Source: Cryobacterium sp. Y50
GTDB taxonomy: Bacteria; Actinomycetota; Actinomycetes; Actinomycetales; Microbacteriaceae
Direction of reading: 5' to 3'
Length of the DNA: 64,000 nucleotides
NCBI RefSeq assembly: GCF_002929805.1
Contig: NZ_PJJM01000089.1
Location: 20,406-84,405, forward strand
Shown here: piece after piece, positions 49,081 to 59,562 of the stretch
Numbering within the stretch: position 1 is the stretch's first letter
How the letters are laid out: the number at the start of each line of letters is the position of its first letter
Notes under the pieces: generated by a model
Seen by the model: only the letters and a program-made list of their open reading frames with translations
Databases searched by the model: none
Told to the model about the DNA's origin: nothing
Translations under genes and position numbers: made by a program

Positions 49081-49111
49081 GGGCAGGCGCGTTGTTTACA
49101 GGCGCCTGCCC
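49081..49111. other. Hairpin in the rpsG-fusA gap
   Basis: GGGCAGGCGC (49081-49090) pairs with GCGCCTGCCC (49102-49111). It begins 30 bases after the rpsG stop. No U-run follows, so attenuation or mRNA processing is more likely than termination. Confidence 0.6.
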
Positions 49112-49140
49112 GCTGTTCAGGAATGCTCGATGGTTCGTGC

Positions 49141-49611
49141 CTACCAGCGGTAGTGAGCGAAGGCCTTGTTCGCTTCAGCCATCTTGTGAGTGTCTTCACG
49201 ACGCTTGACAGCGGCACCGAGGCCGTTGCTCGCGTCGAGGATCTCGTTGGTGAGACGCTCGGTCATGGTCTTCTCGCGACGCGCCTTGGCGTAGCTGGTC
49301 AACCAGCGCAGCGCCAGGGTGTTGGCGCGGTGCGGCTTGACCTCAACCGGAACCTGGTACGTGGAACCACCGACGCGGCGCGAACGCACCTCGAGGGTCG
49401 GACGAACGTTGTCGAGTGCCTTCTTCAGCGTCACAACGGCATCCAGCTCGTTCTTGGCGGAGACTCCGGCGAGGGCATCGTAAACGATGCGCTCGGCGAG
49501 GCCCTTTTTGCCATCGAGAAGGATCTTGTTGACGAGCTGGCTAACGATGGGTGCACCGTAAACCGGGTCGGCAATGACAGGACGCTTGGGAGCGGGTCCT
49601 TTACGGGGCAT
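49141..49611 (-). CDS. rpsG: 30S ribosomal protein S7
   Basis: 156 residues, usual length. [67 protein letters not shown] (in two pieces) and [15 protein letters not shown]. Nucleates the small-subunit head. Overlaps rpsL by one base. Confidence 0.98.
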   Translation of the reverse strand: MPRKGPAPKRPVIADPVYGAPIVSQLVNKILLDGKKGLAERIVYDALAGVSAKNELDAVVTLKKALDNVRPTLEVRSRRVGGSTYQVPVEVKPHRANTLALRWLTSYAKARREKTMTERLTNEILDASNGLGAAVKRREDTHKMAEANKAFAHYRW

Positions 49612-49985
49612 TACTTCTTCTCCATCTTTGCGCCGTAGCGGCTACGTGCCTGCTTGCGGTTCTTGACGGCCTGGGTGTCCAGTGCGCCGCGAATGATTTT
49701 ATAACGCACACCGGGGAGGTCCTTAACACGGCCTCCGCGCACGAGCACCATGGAGTGCTCCTGCAGGTTGTGGCCCTCGCCGGGAATGTAGGCGGTGACC
49801 TCGGTGCCGTTGGAAAGCTTGACGCGGGCGACCTTGCGAAGAGCCGAGTTCGGCTTCTTCGGGGTGGTGGTGTAGACGCGGGTGCAAACGCCGCGCTGCT
49901 GCGGGTTGGACTTCAGGGCGGGAGCCTTGGTCTTGGTGACCTTGGGGCTGCGGCCCTTTCTGACCAACTGCTGAATGGTGGGCAC
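49611..49985 (-). CDS. rpsL: 30S ribosomal protein S12
   Basis: 124 residues from a GTG with AAGGAG upstream. [12 protein letters not shown], the decoding-site segment [21 protein letters not shown] (Lys43-equivalent in TTPKKPNS) and [19 protein letters not shown] (Lys88-equivalent). Both lysines linked to streptomycin sensitivity are wild type by comparison with the family. First gene of the str operon. Confidence 0.98.
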   Translation of the reverse strand: MPTIQQLVRKGRSPKVTKTKAPALKSNPQQRGVCTRVYTTTPKKPNSALRKVARVKLSNGTEVTAYIPGEGHNLQEHSMVLVRGGRVKDLPGVRYKIIRGALDTQAVKNRKQARSRYGAKMEKK

Positions 49986-50357
49986 TAATTACTCCTTGAT
50001 ATTGCTGCACGGTGACAGCTTTGTGATGGTTAGCATTCGACCCGCTCGTTCGAATTAGGTCGAGTTCATCTGGACCCGCTTGAACCCACACGATTGCTCG
50101 CGCGTGTTTTGGTGGGTATGCCGTGGGGGCTACTCGTTGAGCAAACCCTGCATGTGTGGAATCTCGGCCTGTGCTCTCAGGAGGGCATAATTCAGGCGCA
50201 CGACAAAGCGCACACCCGACGAGTCTAGCCCGGCGGAGCCTCGACGGTCAAATGGGTCGCGGTGGGGTCGCGGTGGGGTCGCGGACGGCCGTCGTCCTGC
50301 ACTTTTGCTTTCCGGGCCCGGAGCCGGTCGGTGTGAGAACCTCGCGCTGCGGCTCGG
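49986..50357. promoter_or_regulatory. Non-coding region upstream of rpsL
   Basis: 372 bases without a gene. It must contain the str operon promoter, but I cannot fix convincing -35/-10 boxes. Visible oddities are a short tandem repeat (unit GGTCGCGGTGG, about 2.5 copies from 50255) and a GGGCCC palindrome at 50314. Confidence 0.4.
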
Positions 50358-51080
50358 CTAGGGATTGCGCGGCCAGAGCGGAGAGTCGAGGGTACTCGCG
50401 AGGTCAGCGAGCAGGGCCTGCACCTGAGGCTCGACGTGCTCGGCGATCGCGGCGAGCAACCGCGGCTGCTGCTGCCGGAGTTGGGCACAGATCCGGCGGC
50501 CGACCTGGGTGGCGAACTCGTCGGCGAGGCCAATTTCTACCCTCAGTGCAGCCTTCTCTTCGGGGGTCAGCGGCGGGAAGGGGTTCTGCGCGGCGGAGGG
50601 TTCGTCGGGATCGGGGTCGCTCGCAGGGTCGGAGGCGGCATGCTTGAGGGCGGCGGGCGGTGAAACGGGGGGTTCCAGGTCGGCGAGCTCGCTGAAGGTG
50701 AAAAGGTAGGGGGCATCCGCTGCGGGTTGCGGGTCAAGGTCGAGGCCGCGAAACTCCGGCTCGAGGCCTTCGGCCGGGCGATACGCCTGAGCGGATTGGC
50801 GGCGCTCGCTCAGGTTCAGTTCGTGCGCGAGCAGCGGGAGGTTGCGCTCGGTGTATTCATCGACCGAGGCATCGATGACGATCTTCATGCGCATCGAGAG
50901 GGCGTGCTGCACGACGTGGGGCACGCCGACGGCAAGTCCGGCCGATGCGATGATCGGCGAGCCGAAGCACAATCGGCAGAGTCGGGCACGGCCGTGGTGC
51001 GTTGCGGGCCGCCACCGGGTGATCCAACGCAGCCAGTTTTCAACCTCATGGCTGACGCGCGACTCAATGGACCCTTCCAT
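50358..51080 (-). CDS. Uncharacterised protein with CRLC motif
   Basis: About 240 residues from ATG 51080. The N-terminal half has ARLCRLCFGSPIIASAGLAVGVPHVVQHAL and a predicted helical region KIVIDASVDEYTERNLPLLAHELNLSE. A Pro/Asp-rich linker (SDPASDPDPDEPSAAQNP) leads to a C-terminal helical segment (EEKAALRVEIGLADEFATQVGRRICAQL). No family recognised. The paired cysteines could bind a metal, but this is a guess. The start is uncertain and no strong Shine-Dalgarno is visible. Confidence 0.55.
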   Translation of the reverse strand: MEGSIESRVSHEVENWLRWITRWRPATHHGRARLCRLCFGSPIIASAGLAVGVPHVVQHALSMRMKIVIDASVDEYTERNLPLLAHELNLSERRQSAQAYRPAEGLEPEFRGLDLDPQPAADAPYLFTFSELADLEPPVSPPAALKHAASDPASDPDPDEPSAAQNPFPPLTPEEKAALRVEIGLADEFATQVGRRICAQLRQQQPRLLAAIAEHVEPQVQALLADLASTLDSPLWPRNP

Positions 51081-51134
51081 ACTGCACAAGGGTACTCGAC
51101 CGGCGTTGCCCGCGACATGCCACGAACGGCCCCA

Positions 51135-51635
51135 TCATCGAGGCATACTGTCGTCGCCCTTCTCCCACGGCCACTCGGGGGTGCCGGATCCGTCGGGCTT
51201 GGCCAGCAGCACAACGAAGTAGAGGAACGCGATAAGCCAGCCGCAGACCGCAACGGAGATCGCAAAGGGGCTCGTCATCTCGCCGCCGATGAAGACCACA
51301 GAACGAAAGAGTTCGCCGGCGCCGAGGCTGTAGAAGACTCCCCCGAAGAGGCAATAGGCCAGGTAGGCGGCGACTCCGGCGAGAAAGATCGGCAGCGGCG
51401 GCACCTGGGTCAGGCGTGCGGGCGAGCGCAGCACTGCGGAGAGAATAACCCAGACCAGGGCGAGGGCCGCGGTCGTGACCATGAGGGGGCCGAGGAGGGC
51501 ACCGGCATCCGTTTCATTGATGACGTCGCGATTGAGCAACAGGCTGAGCACCCCGAATGACGCCACGATGAGGGCCACGTAGAGGGCGACCGAAAAGGCC
51601 GCCATGATTATCGCGTACTTTCGGTATTCCCGCAT
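51135..51635 (-). CDS. Four-helix membrane protein, unknown function
   Basis: 166 residues with four hydrophobic helices (about 8-32, 48-68, 80-103, 121-146) and a short acidic C-terminal tail (GTPEWPWEKGDD). I do not recognise a characterised family. It is leftward like its neighbours but separated from the 51848 gene by 212 bases that include a GGGCCC-box repeat. Confidence 0.7.
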   Translation of the reverse strand: MREYRKYAIIMAAFSVALYVALIVASFGVLSLLLNRDVINETDAGALLGPLMVTTAALALVWVILSAVLRSPARLTQVPPLPIFLAGVAAYLAYCLFGGVFYSLGAGELFRSVVFIGGEMTSPFAISVAVCGWLIAFLYFVVLLAKPDGSGTPEWPWEKGDDSMPR

Positions 51636-51715
51636 GGCTCCAGCGTAGGCCCGCTGGAGCCATGCGAGACCGCAAACGGTGCAGCGAAGTTGATGCCGCG
51701 GCTGGCGTAACGGTC

Positions 51716-51758
51716 GGGCCCACCCTATGAACCCAGGCTCAGTATATTAACTGGGCCC
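51716..51758. repeat. GGGCCC-box intergenic element, copy D (divergent)
   Basis: GGGCCC at 51716 and 51753 bracket a segment containing GAACCC at 51729. On the minus strand the last two boxes are 13 bases apart, as in copies A and B, but the first spacing is 24 instead of 18. Membership in the family is less certain. Confidence 0.4.
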
Positions 51759-51847
51759 ACGCCCCGGGCCTGGACGGACAACGAGTTGCCACCCGTACAG
51801 GACGAAGCCCCGACCACCCAGGGGCGGCCGGGGCCAGAAACGGAACG

Positions 51848-52966
<1,119 letters not shown>

Positions 52967-52984
52967 GTTGAACTCCTCGTGGCC

Positions 52985-53026
52985 TTCGCCGTGACTGGCC
53001 TTTTATTGTACCAAGGGCACGGCGAA
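52985..53026. terminator. Hairpin downstream of pilO
   Basis: TTCGCCGTG (52985-52993) pairs with CACGGCGAA (53018-53026) with a 24-base loop. It begins 29 bases after the pilO stop and lies just before the next leftward gene; the loop holds TACAAT on the minus strand, a possible -10 for that gene. Confidence 0.5.
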
Positions 53027-53054
53027 TGCCACGGAGACTCGGCGTGCCAGGCCA

Positions 53055-53732
53055 TTATCCAACGGATGCCGCCGGCGGCGCTACCAGCGAATACACCAAT
53101 CCAGAGATAGTCGCGTCCACCAGCGACTCTTCGCCGGAGGCCTGCGCCGTATCGATCCCGTGCACGAGGAACAACCGGCCCCCGGATTGCAGACTGGCCA
53201 CGAATTCAAGCACCTGGGTGTACGTTCCTGTCACGGTGATCTGGAGCGGGAAGGCGGCGAAGTTGCTTCCCGTGATCAGCGCGACGGGCGCTGGCGCAGG
53301 AGCCTCTGCGGCGGGCGCTGCCGCTTGTGCAGCTGCTGCAGCCGATGAAGGCAGCACAGCAGCAGCCGGCACCTCGGGAAGTAAAGGAACATACGCCTGC
53401 GCGTCGGTCACGGTTATTCCGGTGAGGGTGAGGCCAACGGCCTGGGCCTGGGCGTCGAGCTGGTCAACGAAGGCCGGCATGGCCGAGCCGCTCGGCACGG
53501 ATTCGGCGAGCGCCTCGGCCGTCGCGGTCAACGCGTCCAGGTCTTCGAAGTCGTGCTTGAGGCGGGTGAGCAGGGCGGCGTGCCCGGCGTTCGTGCTTTG
53601 CACCGCGGCCCGGCTCGCGTCGGCGGCGTTCATGCTGTCGAGCTGCGGCTGCACGCCGAGCAGCACGCCGAGCACGACGATGACGCTCGTCACCAGCACC
53701 GAACCGATGAGCCAGAGCTTGTTCTTATCCAT
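53055..53732 (-). CDS. pilO: Type IV pilus assembly protein PilO-like
   Basis: 225 residues. One N-terminal transmembrane helix (about 8-27), a coiled-coil region (to about residue 80) and a ferredoxin-like domain with SGSAMPAFVDQLDAQAQAVGLTLTGI and FPLQITVTGTYTQVLEFVASLQSGGRLFLV. An Ala/Pro-rich loop splits the domain. PilO pairs with PilN in the inner-membrane alignment complex. Assignment rests on fold pattern and position directly after pilM and pilN. Confidence 0.85.
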   Translation of the reverse strand: MDKNKLWLIGSVLVTSVIVVLGVLLGVQPQLDSMNAADASRAAVQSTNAGHAALLTRLKHDFEDLDALTATAEALAESVPSGSAMPAFVDQLDAQAQAVGLTLTGITVTDAQAYVPLLPEVPAAAVLPSSAAAAAQAAAPAAEAPAPAPVALITGSNFAAFPLQITVTGTYTQVLEFVASLQSGGRLFLVHGIDTAQASGEESLVDATISGLVYSLVAPPAASVG

Positions 53733-53734
53733 GG

Positions 53735-54403
53735 CTAGTCCTTTGCTGTTGGATCGAAGCGGTGCGCGAACGCCACGTCATTGACGTGCATCGTGATGGT
53801 GACGGTATAGCTGCCCGTGTTTTGGTCGAGCGAGACCGAGCCGGGCAGCGCGTCGGCAAAACCGTCGAGCGTGCTGAGCGCGTTCAGCCAGGCCGGAATA
53901 TCGGGCAGAACGGCGCTTCTTGCGGTGAACGACACGGTCGCCACCCGCAGTCCCTGCAGCGGCGCGGTCGCCTGGGTGTATGCCGCGAGCGGGGTCGCCG
54001 AATCCACCTGCACCGTGCCGATCGCGACACTGCTTGGCAGTGTGCCCTGCACGGCGTCGAGGTAGCCCTTCCAATCAATTTCGGTCGAGGCGCCCAGCTG
54101 CTGCGCCGCCCGGCTCAGCGCGATCTGGTTCTGCAACGACCGTACGACGAAGTACTTGCTCTGCTCGGTCAGCAGGGTTGCGGTGCGGGCCTGCTCGGTG
54201 GCAAGTTTGGTCTGCGCGGTCAGAGCGAGCGCCGTAGACGCGCCGACTCCGAGGGCGACGAGCACGGCGATGCCCGTGACGCCAAGGGTGAGGCTGCGCC
54301 GTTGCCGCTGACCGCGCCGCTCGTCCCGCACCTCCGGCGGCAGCAGGTCGACCCGTCGGTCGCCGCCGATGACGAGCACGTCGTCGTTGTGCGCGCGCCT
54401 CAT
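53735..54403 (-). CDS. pilN: Type IV pilus assembly protein PilN-like
   Basis: 222 residues. The cytoplasmic N-terminus contains VDLLPPEVRDERR, matching the PilN segment that binds PilM. One transmembrane helix (about 41-62) and a periplasm-facing-type coiled coil and globular domain follow. Overlaps the pilM stop by four bases and pilO by near contact. Confidence 0.85.
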   Translation of the reverse strand: MRRAHNDDVLVIGGDRRVDLLPPEVRDERRGQRQRRSLTLGVTGIAVLVALGVGASTALALTAQTKLATEQARTATLLTEQSKYFVVRSLQNQIALSRAAQQLGASTEIDWKGYLDAVQGTLPSSVAIGTVQVDSATPLAAYTQATAPLQGLRVATVSFTARSAVLPDIPAWLNALSTLDGFADALPGSVSLDQNTGSYTVTITMHVNDVAFAHRFDPTAKD

Positions 54404-55515
54404 GCTGCACGCCCGAGAGCGAGGCCGAGGGCTACGGTGTAGGCGGAGCCGCTCAGCCGAAGTGCTTCAGCATCGATACCGGATGCGAGACCCACCGTTG
54501 CGAGCGGATCCCCCTGGGTCACGCCGAGGCGGGTCAATTTCGAGACCGCCTCCGGCAGGCCGGGAAGCTCGGCTCCCCCACCGCTGAGCACGATGGCCGA
54601 CACTGGGTCGCTTGGTCGGGTATTGGCGAAATAGCTGAGCGTGTTGACGATGCTGCCCAGCTGTTCGTGCATGGTATCCGCGATGATGCGGGCGGCGGCC
54701 TCATCGACCGGGCCGAAACCGGTGCGCAGGCCGCGGGACCCGGCGACATCGGGGAAATTTGGCACGGCGATGTCGGACGACTCGATCGCGGCCAGCAGAC
54801 CGACGCGACATTTCAGCTGCTCGGCAGTGGCAGCATCCGTCTGCAAACCGTCGATGAGGGCCTGGGTGAGATCGTTGGCTCCGGTGGGGATGATGCGCAC
54901 GAACTGGGGCACACCGTTCTGGGCGATCACGATGCTCGTGGTCGTCGCCCCGAGATCGATGACGGCCACGACGCCGTCGATGCCGGAGCGGGTGACCAGC
55001 AGGCGGCTGACCGCAAACGGGATCAGATCGACGTCGGTGGTTCTGAGCCCGGCCAAGCGCACAGCGGAGACGTTGGCGACGACGGCAGCCTTGACGGCCG
55101 CGATGAGCAGCCCGTTCACTGTCGGGCCGTGCTCGGTCGTCGATTCCGAAATGGGATAGAAGTCGAGCAGCGCGTCGGCGACGGGCACCGGCAGCAGGTC
55201 CTGCACCTCGAACGGGAGCGCCTGTCGAATGCGCGCGAGCGACATCTTGGGCACGCTCAAGTCGCGGGCCAGCACGCGTTGATTACCCATGCCGAGCACC
55301 ACCTGGCGAGAACGGAACCCGCCGCCCGACCACAGCGCTTTGAGCGCGGCGGCCACAGTGTGCGGCTCGATCACTTCGCCGGCGATGACGGCTCCGGGCG
55401 GCAGCGATACCTCGTGATAGCGCTGCAGCATCGGCCGTGGCTTGCCGGGATTGCGCACCTCGACGGCACGCAGGTGCGCAGTGCCGATGTCTATTCCGAC
55501 GATGCTCTGAGCCAC
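54400..55515 (-). CDS. pilM: Type IV pilus assembly ATPase PilM
   Basis: 371 residues from a GTG with AAGGAG upstream. Actin-like fold: phosphate-1 motif IVGIDIGTAHLRAVEV at the N-terminus, VVAVIDLGATTTSIVI (phosphate-2) and SAIVLSGGGAELPGLPEAV (adenosine) in the C-terminal half. It binds the PilN tail in the cytoplasm. First of the pilMNO set. Confidence 0.92.
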   Translation of the reverse strand: MAQSIVGIDIGTAHLRAVEVRNPGKPRPMLQRYHEVSLPPGAVIAGEVIEPHTVAAALKALWSGGGFRSRQVVLGMGNQRVLARDLSVPKMSLARIRQALPFEVQDLLPVPVADALLDFYPISESTTEHGPTVNGLLIAAVKAAVVANVSAVRLAGLRTTDVDLIPFAVSRLLVTRSGIDGVVAVIDLGATTTSIVIAQNGVPQFVRIIPTGANDLTQALIDGLQTDAATAEQLKCRVGLLAAIESSDIAVPNFPDVAGSRGLRTGFGPVDEAAARIIADTMHEQLGSIVNTLSYFANTRPSDPVSAIVLSGGGAELPGLPEAVSKLTRLGVTQGDPLATVGLASGIDAEALRLSGSAYTVALGLALGRAA

Positions 55516-55579
55516 GAGAAGTGCTCCTTATAAATAGGGATGGGTGAACTGACGAGTGGATGCTGGGCGCGGCCGATCA

Positions 55580-57415
55580 TTACGGAACCGTCGCTCCCCG
55601 CGCGGTGAACGCCGAACTCACTTCAACCAGCAGGTTCACGCTGTAGCGGGCCGACACCGGCGAGAGGAATTTGGGCGGCGCAATGTAGCGAAAGCGCGGA
55701 TCGTAATTGTAGTTCTTGCTGTACCCGTTGGCGCCGCCGCTGTTGGTCAATCGCACGGAGCCGCGATATTTCTGGGCGAGCGACCCGTTGATGGTCAGCA
55801 CGCCCTGATTGCCGCCGCGGTCGTAGTTCTGCACCTGAATGGTGTGGTCGAGCGAGAGCATGGCCGCGTCGATGCGCCGATTTTCAGGCAGGATGGCGCC
55901 ACCTTCACCGGGGCCAACCCCCGGGCAAATCACCCCATGCGTACTGTCGCAGTACGGGTTCCAAACCCAGATAGCATTCTGCGCGACCAGCCCGAGCACG
56001 TCGGTGGATGCATCCGAATAAATGATGTCGCCGGTGACGTAGAGAAAGTTGTCGGTGGCGATGGTCATCGTGCCGTCCAGGGTTCCCTTGACGAAGGCAT
56101 CACCCTTGCGGCAGTCATAGGACCGGGCGCTTGGCGCGGTTTCATGCGTCACGGGAAAGCCGATACCGTTGCCGACGGAGCAGGTGGCCGCGCTTTGGCC
56201 GCTCGGCCAGACGGTGCTGCTCGTATAGTTCGGATCAGTGACGACGCCCGGAACGCTCTGGACGAAGAGCAGGTTCGCGTTCAACACCGGGACGGTGGCG
56301 CCGGCCGTTGAGCCGAGCTGGCCATTGGCCATTCCCGGTAGGCCGCAGGCCGCCGGCGTGCTGCCCGCCGTCGCCGGGTCCCCGACGATGCGGGTCTTCT
56401 TGGTCCAGGGCGAACGGATGGTCATGGTGCCCGAGCTGTTCAGTACGATGCTGGTCGGGCCGGTATAGAGGCAACCCGGAGCGTCGATACCGGCGTCCGT
56501 CCGGGTTTCCTGCTTGAGCTGCATGTTGGTAGCCGGCATCGCGATGACCGGGCTGGTCGTTGGCTGGCCGCCGTTGAATACTTGACCGGAGCAGGCGCCG
56601 CCGTTCGAGTTCTGCTTGAGGTAATTCGACCCGGTCGCACCCGGGCTTCCGGTGGTGACCATGCCATTGAACGTGGCGTTACAGATACGGATGGTGTCGT
56701 TGGAGTGCGCCGGACCGTTGATGACGTCGCTGCTGCCGAAGGCGATGTCGCCACACGGTATTGAGCGACCCGCCCAGGCATAGGTGTTAGCGCAGGCGGT
56801 CAGACCGCTCTGTTCCGGATCCTGAATCTCATAGATCGTGAAATAGAGGTAGTCAATGAACCCGTCCTGGCGCAGGTTGGCAACGATGCTGCGGGTGGAG
56901 GTGCCCACCCGGCCGGTGGAGCGGATGCGCAGAACGCCCGAGGCGGAATAGGCAGAGTTGTCGACCTCGTACCGGTAGCTGGCCGTGCCGCCGCTGCCGG
57001 CGACGCTGCCCCAGCCGCCCGCCGCGCCCACGTCGAACGCGGGATTGGGCACCGAGGGAGAAGTCAGAGCGCTTCCGACGCTGAAGGCGGCGGCCGAGTT
57101 GCCGTATTGAAAGTAGGTGTTGTCGTTGACGAGGCGGCTTTCGTAGTCGGCCACCCCGGCATAGGCTGCGGCCATGGCGCCGTTCCAGTTCTGGTCGCTC
57201 GAGGCTTTGAGGCTGCCGCTGACCGAGAACGTCATCGCGGTGGCGACGAGGGTGAGCAGCAGCAGGCCGAGGCCGATCACGACGACGAGGGCGGCGCCGC
57301 GTTCATCTGGTTCACGGCTGATGCGGCGACGGAAGACGCTCAGCAACGCGAATCGCTTTCGGGGCGTCCAGGTGCTTCGGCGCCGGGAGGGGCGCCAGAA
57401 CGGGTAGACGCTCAT
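55580..57415 (-). CDS. Large pilus-associated protein, PilX-like N-terminus
   Basis: 611 residues from ATG 57415, overlapping the pilW-like stop by four bases. A basic N-terminus and one transmembrane helix (about 41-65, GAALVVVIGLGLLLLTLVATAMTFSVSGSL) resemble PilX N-terminal regions, without the classical G/FxxxE cleavage site. The remaining ~540 residues are a large Ser/Thr/Gly/Asn-rich exported domain with several cysteines. I infer a minor pilin or pilus-tip component; the big domain could be adhesive. No homologous fold is recognised in the C-terminal part. Confidence 0.72.
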   Translation of the reverse strand: MSVYPFWRPSRRRSTWTPRKRFALLSVFRRRISREPDERGAALVVVIGLGLLLLTLVATAMTFSVSGSLKASSDQNWNGAMAAAYAGVADYESRLVNDNTYFQYGNSAAAFSVGSALTSPSVPNPAFDVGAAGGWGSVAGSGGTASYRYEVDNSAYSASGVLRIRSTGRVGTSTRSIVANLRQDGFIDYLYFTIYEIQDPEQSGLTACANTYAWAGRSIPCGDIAFGSSDVINGPAHSNDTIRICNATFNGMVTTGSPGATGSNYLKQNSNGGACSGQVFNGGQPTTSPVIAMPATNMQLKQETRTDAGIDAPGCLYTGPTSIVLNSSGTMTIRSPWTKKTRIVGDPATAGSTPAACGLPGMANGQLGSTAGATVPVLNANLLFVQSVPGVVTDPNYTSSTVWPSGQSAATCSVGNGIGFPVTHETAPSARSYDCRKGDAFVKGTLDGTMTIATDNFLYVTGDIIYSDASTDVLGLVAQNAIWVWNPYCDSTHGVICPGVGPGEGGAILPENRRIDAAMLSLDHTIQVQNYDRGGNQGVLTINGSLAQKYRGSVRLTNSGGANGYSKNYNYDPRFRYIAPPKFLSPVSARYSVNLLVEVSSAFTARGATVP

Positions 57416-58092
57416 GACGCTTCCGCCGCGAGGGCAACGTTGGGCATGCCGACGGTATTGTGCAGGGTGACCGCGCTGCGGGCATCCGTCAGGGTGGCCT
57501 GCACCGTGAGATTCACCGAAACGGATGCGACGCTGCGCAGCTCGGTACTGGTGAGCAGCGTGCCGTCGCCGCCCGAGCCGAGCAGAGGCAGGCCGGCGGC
57601 GTCGCGGTAGCCGAACAGGAAGGTGCCGGGGTCGCCCGGCGCCACGGTTTCGGCGATGATGCGCGACGATTCCGGCTCGCCGGAGAACTCGTAATACCCA
57701 CCGCTGAGGGCGGTCGCGGCCCAGCGGGTTTGGACAAGTCGCCGCTCGGCGTCGAGGGACAGACGAATCCTTACCGGTTGCTGGGTCGGCATGCCGAGGT
57801 TGACGTAGGCATACAGGGTCACCGCTTCCGGAGTCGCTTCGATGAGGGCCGGGTCGGGCAGCGGATGTCCAGACACCGGATTCTCGGTGGCCGCGCGGAT
57901 GACCCGGGCGACCTCGTTCATGCCGTTGGACACCTGCCGGGTGTTGGCTGTGAGCAGCTTTGCTTGGCCGAGCGAACGGGAGGCGCTCAGATAGAGGCTC
58001 GAGATCATGGTCATGAACACGCCGAGCAGCAGCATGGCCACGAGCAGCTCGACCAGCGACAGACCGGCGTCGTTTCTCCGGGGCGGCATCAT
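57412..58092 (-). CDS. Minor pilin, PilW-like prepilin
   Basis: 226 residues with a class III prepilin signal: RRNDAG^LSLVELLVAMLLLGVF, where Glu follows the cleavage Gly by five. The hydrophobic N-terminal helix leads to a beta-rich domain (GLPLLGSGGDGTLLTSTELRSVASVSVNLTV). It is overlapped at both ends by neighbours (ATGA junctions), so the three minor-pilin genes form one coupled block. Confidence 0.82.
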   Translation of the reverse strand: MMPPRRNDAGLSLVELLVAMLLLGVFMTMISSLYLSASRSLGQAKLLTANTRQVSNGMNEVARVIRAATENPVSGHPLPDPALIEATPEAVTLYAYVNLGMPTQQPVRIRLSLDAERRLVQTRWAATALSGGYYEFSGEPESSRIIAETVAPGDPGTFLFGYRDAAGLPLLGSGGDGTLLTSTELRSVASVSVNLTVQATLTDARSAVTLHNTVGMPNVALAAEAS

Positions 58093-59459
58093 GGCGCCAC
58101 AACTCGCGGATCAAGGGTGACAACGTCGCCGGCGACCACGCCCCGGGTGAGTACGGCGAGGTTTACAGCGGGCACGGGCGTCGTCTCGGAACCGCTGGCG
58201 GCACCAGAGAAGAAGGTCCAGGAGCCGAACGGCAGGCCGAGTTGGGTCGTCGCGTCGGCGGGGAGCTGCCCGAAGTTGTAGGTCGTGGCGACTGCGCAGC
58301 CCGGATCCCCGCTGCCGGCCGGCGCGATCGTCGACTCGGCCCGCAGGAATTGCCCGGCCAGGCCGGTCACGGACAGTACGCCGAGCGGCACGTCGGCCGT
58401 GGCACTGCCGCCGGGAAGCGTACCAACGGTGACGGCTGCGGTGCCGATTGCCCCGTCGGCGGCGGGGGTTGTCCAGGCTGCCGGGTCAACCGATACGCAG
58501 CCGGGGGCGCTCGGGGTCGCCGCGATGAAACGGCCAGCGAAGACTTCATAGCCGAACGGGTGCAGCCGAAAGGTCTGCACGTTCGCGTTGCTCGGGTTGA
58601 CGGCCACGTAGGGCTCGTAGGTGCTGCGAAAGGTGGTGCTCAGGTTGTTCGGCAGCAGCGTCGTGCCCTCCGAATAGTTGGTGCCGTAGTGGGCCGTGAC
58701 GGTTCCGGCCAGATCGTAGGCGAAGGCGACGGATGCCGCTCCTCCGGCCGCGACGCCGACCGTCTGCGCCCCGCTGGTCGCCTGATCTTTGTCGACGAAG
58801 TTGGGGCGGGAGACCGTGACGTCATAGGTGCCGGGCTTGACCTTGAGCAGGTAGCTGCACCCCTCGGCGTCCGTTGCCGCTGGGGCCGCGGTGAGAGTGG
58901 CAGCACCGTTGGGGATGGCGCCCGGCACTGCGGAGATGGCGACACCGGCGGCGCCGCTGCCGGAGGCGGTGAGCACCGAGACAAGGATGGTGCCGAGTGC
59001 CGGATCGTTGATGCGGCTGCCGGGGGCGAGTGCACTGTCGGCGCGCACGACCGGAGTCGTGGCGCGCATGCTGTCCCAGGTGACGGTGACGTTGACGCGG
59101 CGGTAACGCAGCTGGCCACCGCCGGAACCGCAGTTGCCGTCGGCGCCGGTAGTGGTTTCCCAGTCGGTGGAGCGGTGCAGGGTGAAGGTCGTGCCGTTTT
59201 GTACGACCGTGCTGGTGCTTTCGAGCACGGCGAATACGTTGCCGGCCGAGCGCGCCAGGTCGATCTCCTGCGCGGCCAGGTTGACGGCCGATTCGCGGGA
59301 CCGAGCGTCGTTGCCCAGATAGAGGGAGGTGACGAGTCCGTAGCCAACGCCGACGGCGATGATGGCGAAGATCAACATGGCCACGAGCACTTCGATGAGG
59401 CTGACGCCTTCATCGTTTTGGGTGAGGTGGCCCAGGCTGAGCCGTTTTGGAGCGTGCAC
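58089..59459 (-). CDS. Minor pilin, PilV-like prepilin with large C-terminal domain
   Basis: 456 residues from GTG 59459, preceded by a perfect AAGGAGG; the open frame to 59540 adds nothing conserved. Prepilin site NDEG^VSLIEVLVAMLIFAIIAVG near residue 20. The ~430 residues that follow are beta-rich and include a carboxypeptidase-regulatory-like stretch (EGCSYLLKVKPGTYDVTVSRPNFVDKDQ). That is much longer than ordinary PilV (~150-200), suggesting an exposed, possibly adhesive, tip subunit. Confidence 0.8.
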   Translation of the reverse strand: MHAPKRLSLGHLTQNDEGVSLIEVLVAMLIFAIIAVGVGYGLVTSLYLGNDARSRESAVNLAAQEIDLARSAGNVFAVLESTSTVVQNGTTFTLHRSTDWETTTGADGNCGSGGGQLRYRRVNVTVTWDSMRATTPVVRADSALAPGSRINDPALGTILVSVLTASGSGAAGVAISAVPGAIPNGAATLTAAPAATDAEGCSYLLKVKPGTYDVTVSRPNFVDKDQATSGAQTVGVAAGGAASVAFAYDLAGTVTAHYGTNYSEGTTLLPNNLSTTFRSTYEPYVAVNPSNANVQTFRLHPFGYEVFAGRFIAATPSAPGCVSVDPAAWTTPAADGAIGTAAVTVGTLPGGSATADVPLGVLSVTGLAGQFLRAESTIAPAGSGDPGCAVATTYNFGQLPADATTQLGLPFGSWTFFSGAASGSETTPVPAVNLAVLTRGVVAGDVVTLDPRVVAP

Positions 59460-59562
59460 GAGGGCCTCCTTCGCGAGAGTCAGGTCGAGGTGTTGCAGAA
59501 CCGGGTGGCCGGGGCGGCCCGAAGGGCGGCCCCGGCTCACGCCGGTGGTGCGCTAGTGCGAC

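Noticed and set aside
50727..51560. 277-codon plus-strand frame across the 50358 and 51135 genes
   Set aside because: It crosses two leftward genes, one of them a clear membrane protein, and has no conserved content.
57416..58123. Upstream extension of the PilX-like frame to 58123
   Set aside because: It overlaps the whole PilW-like gene in another frame; the ATG at 57415 with an ATGA overlap is the sensible start.
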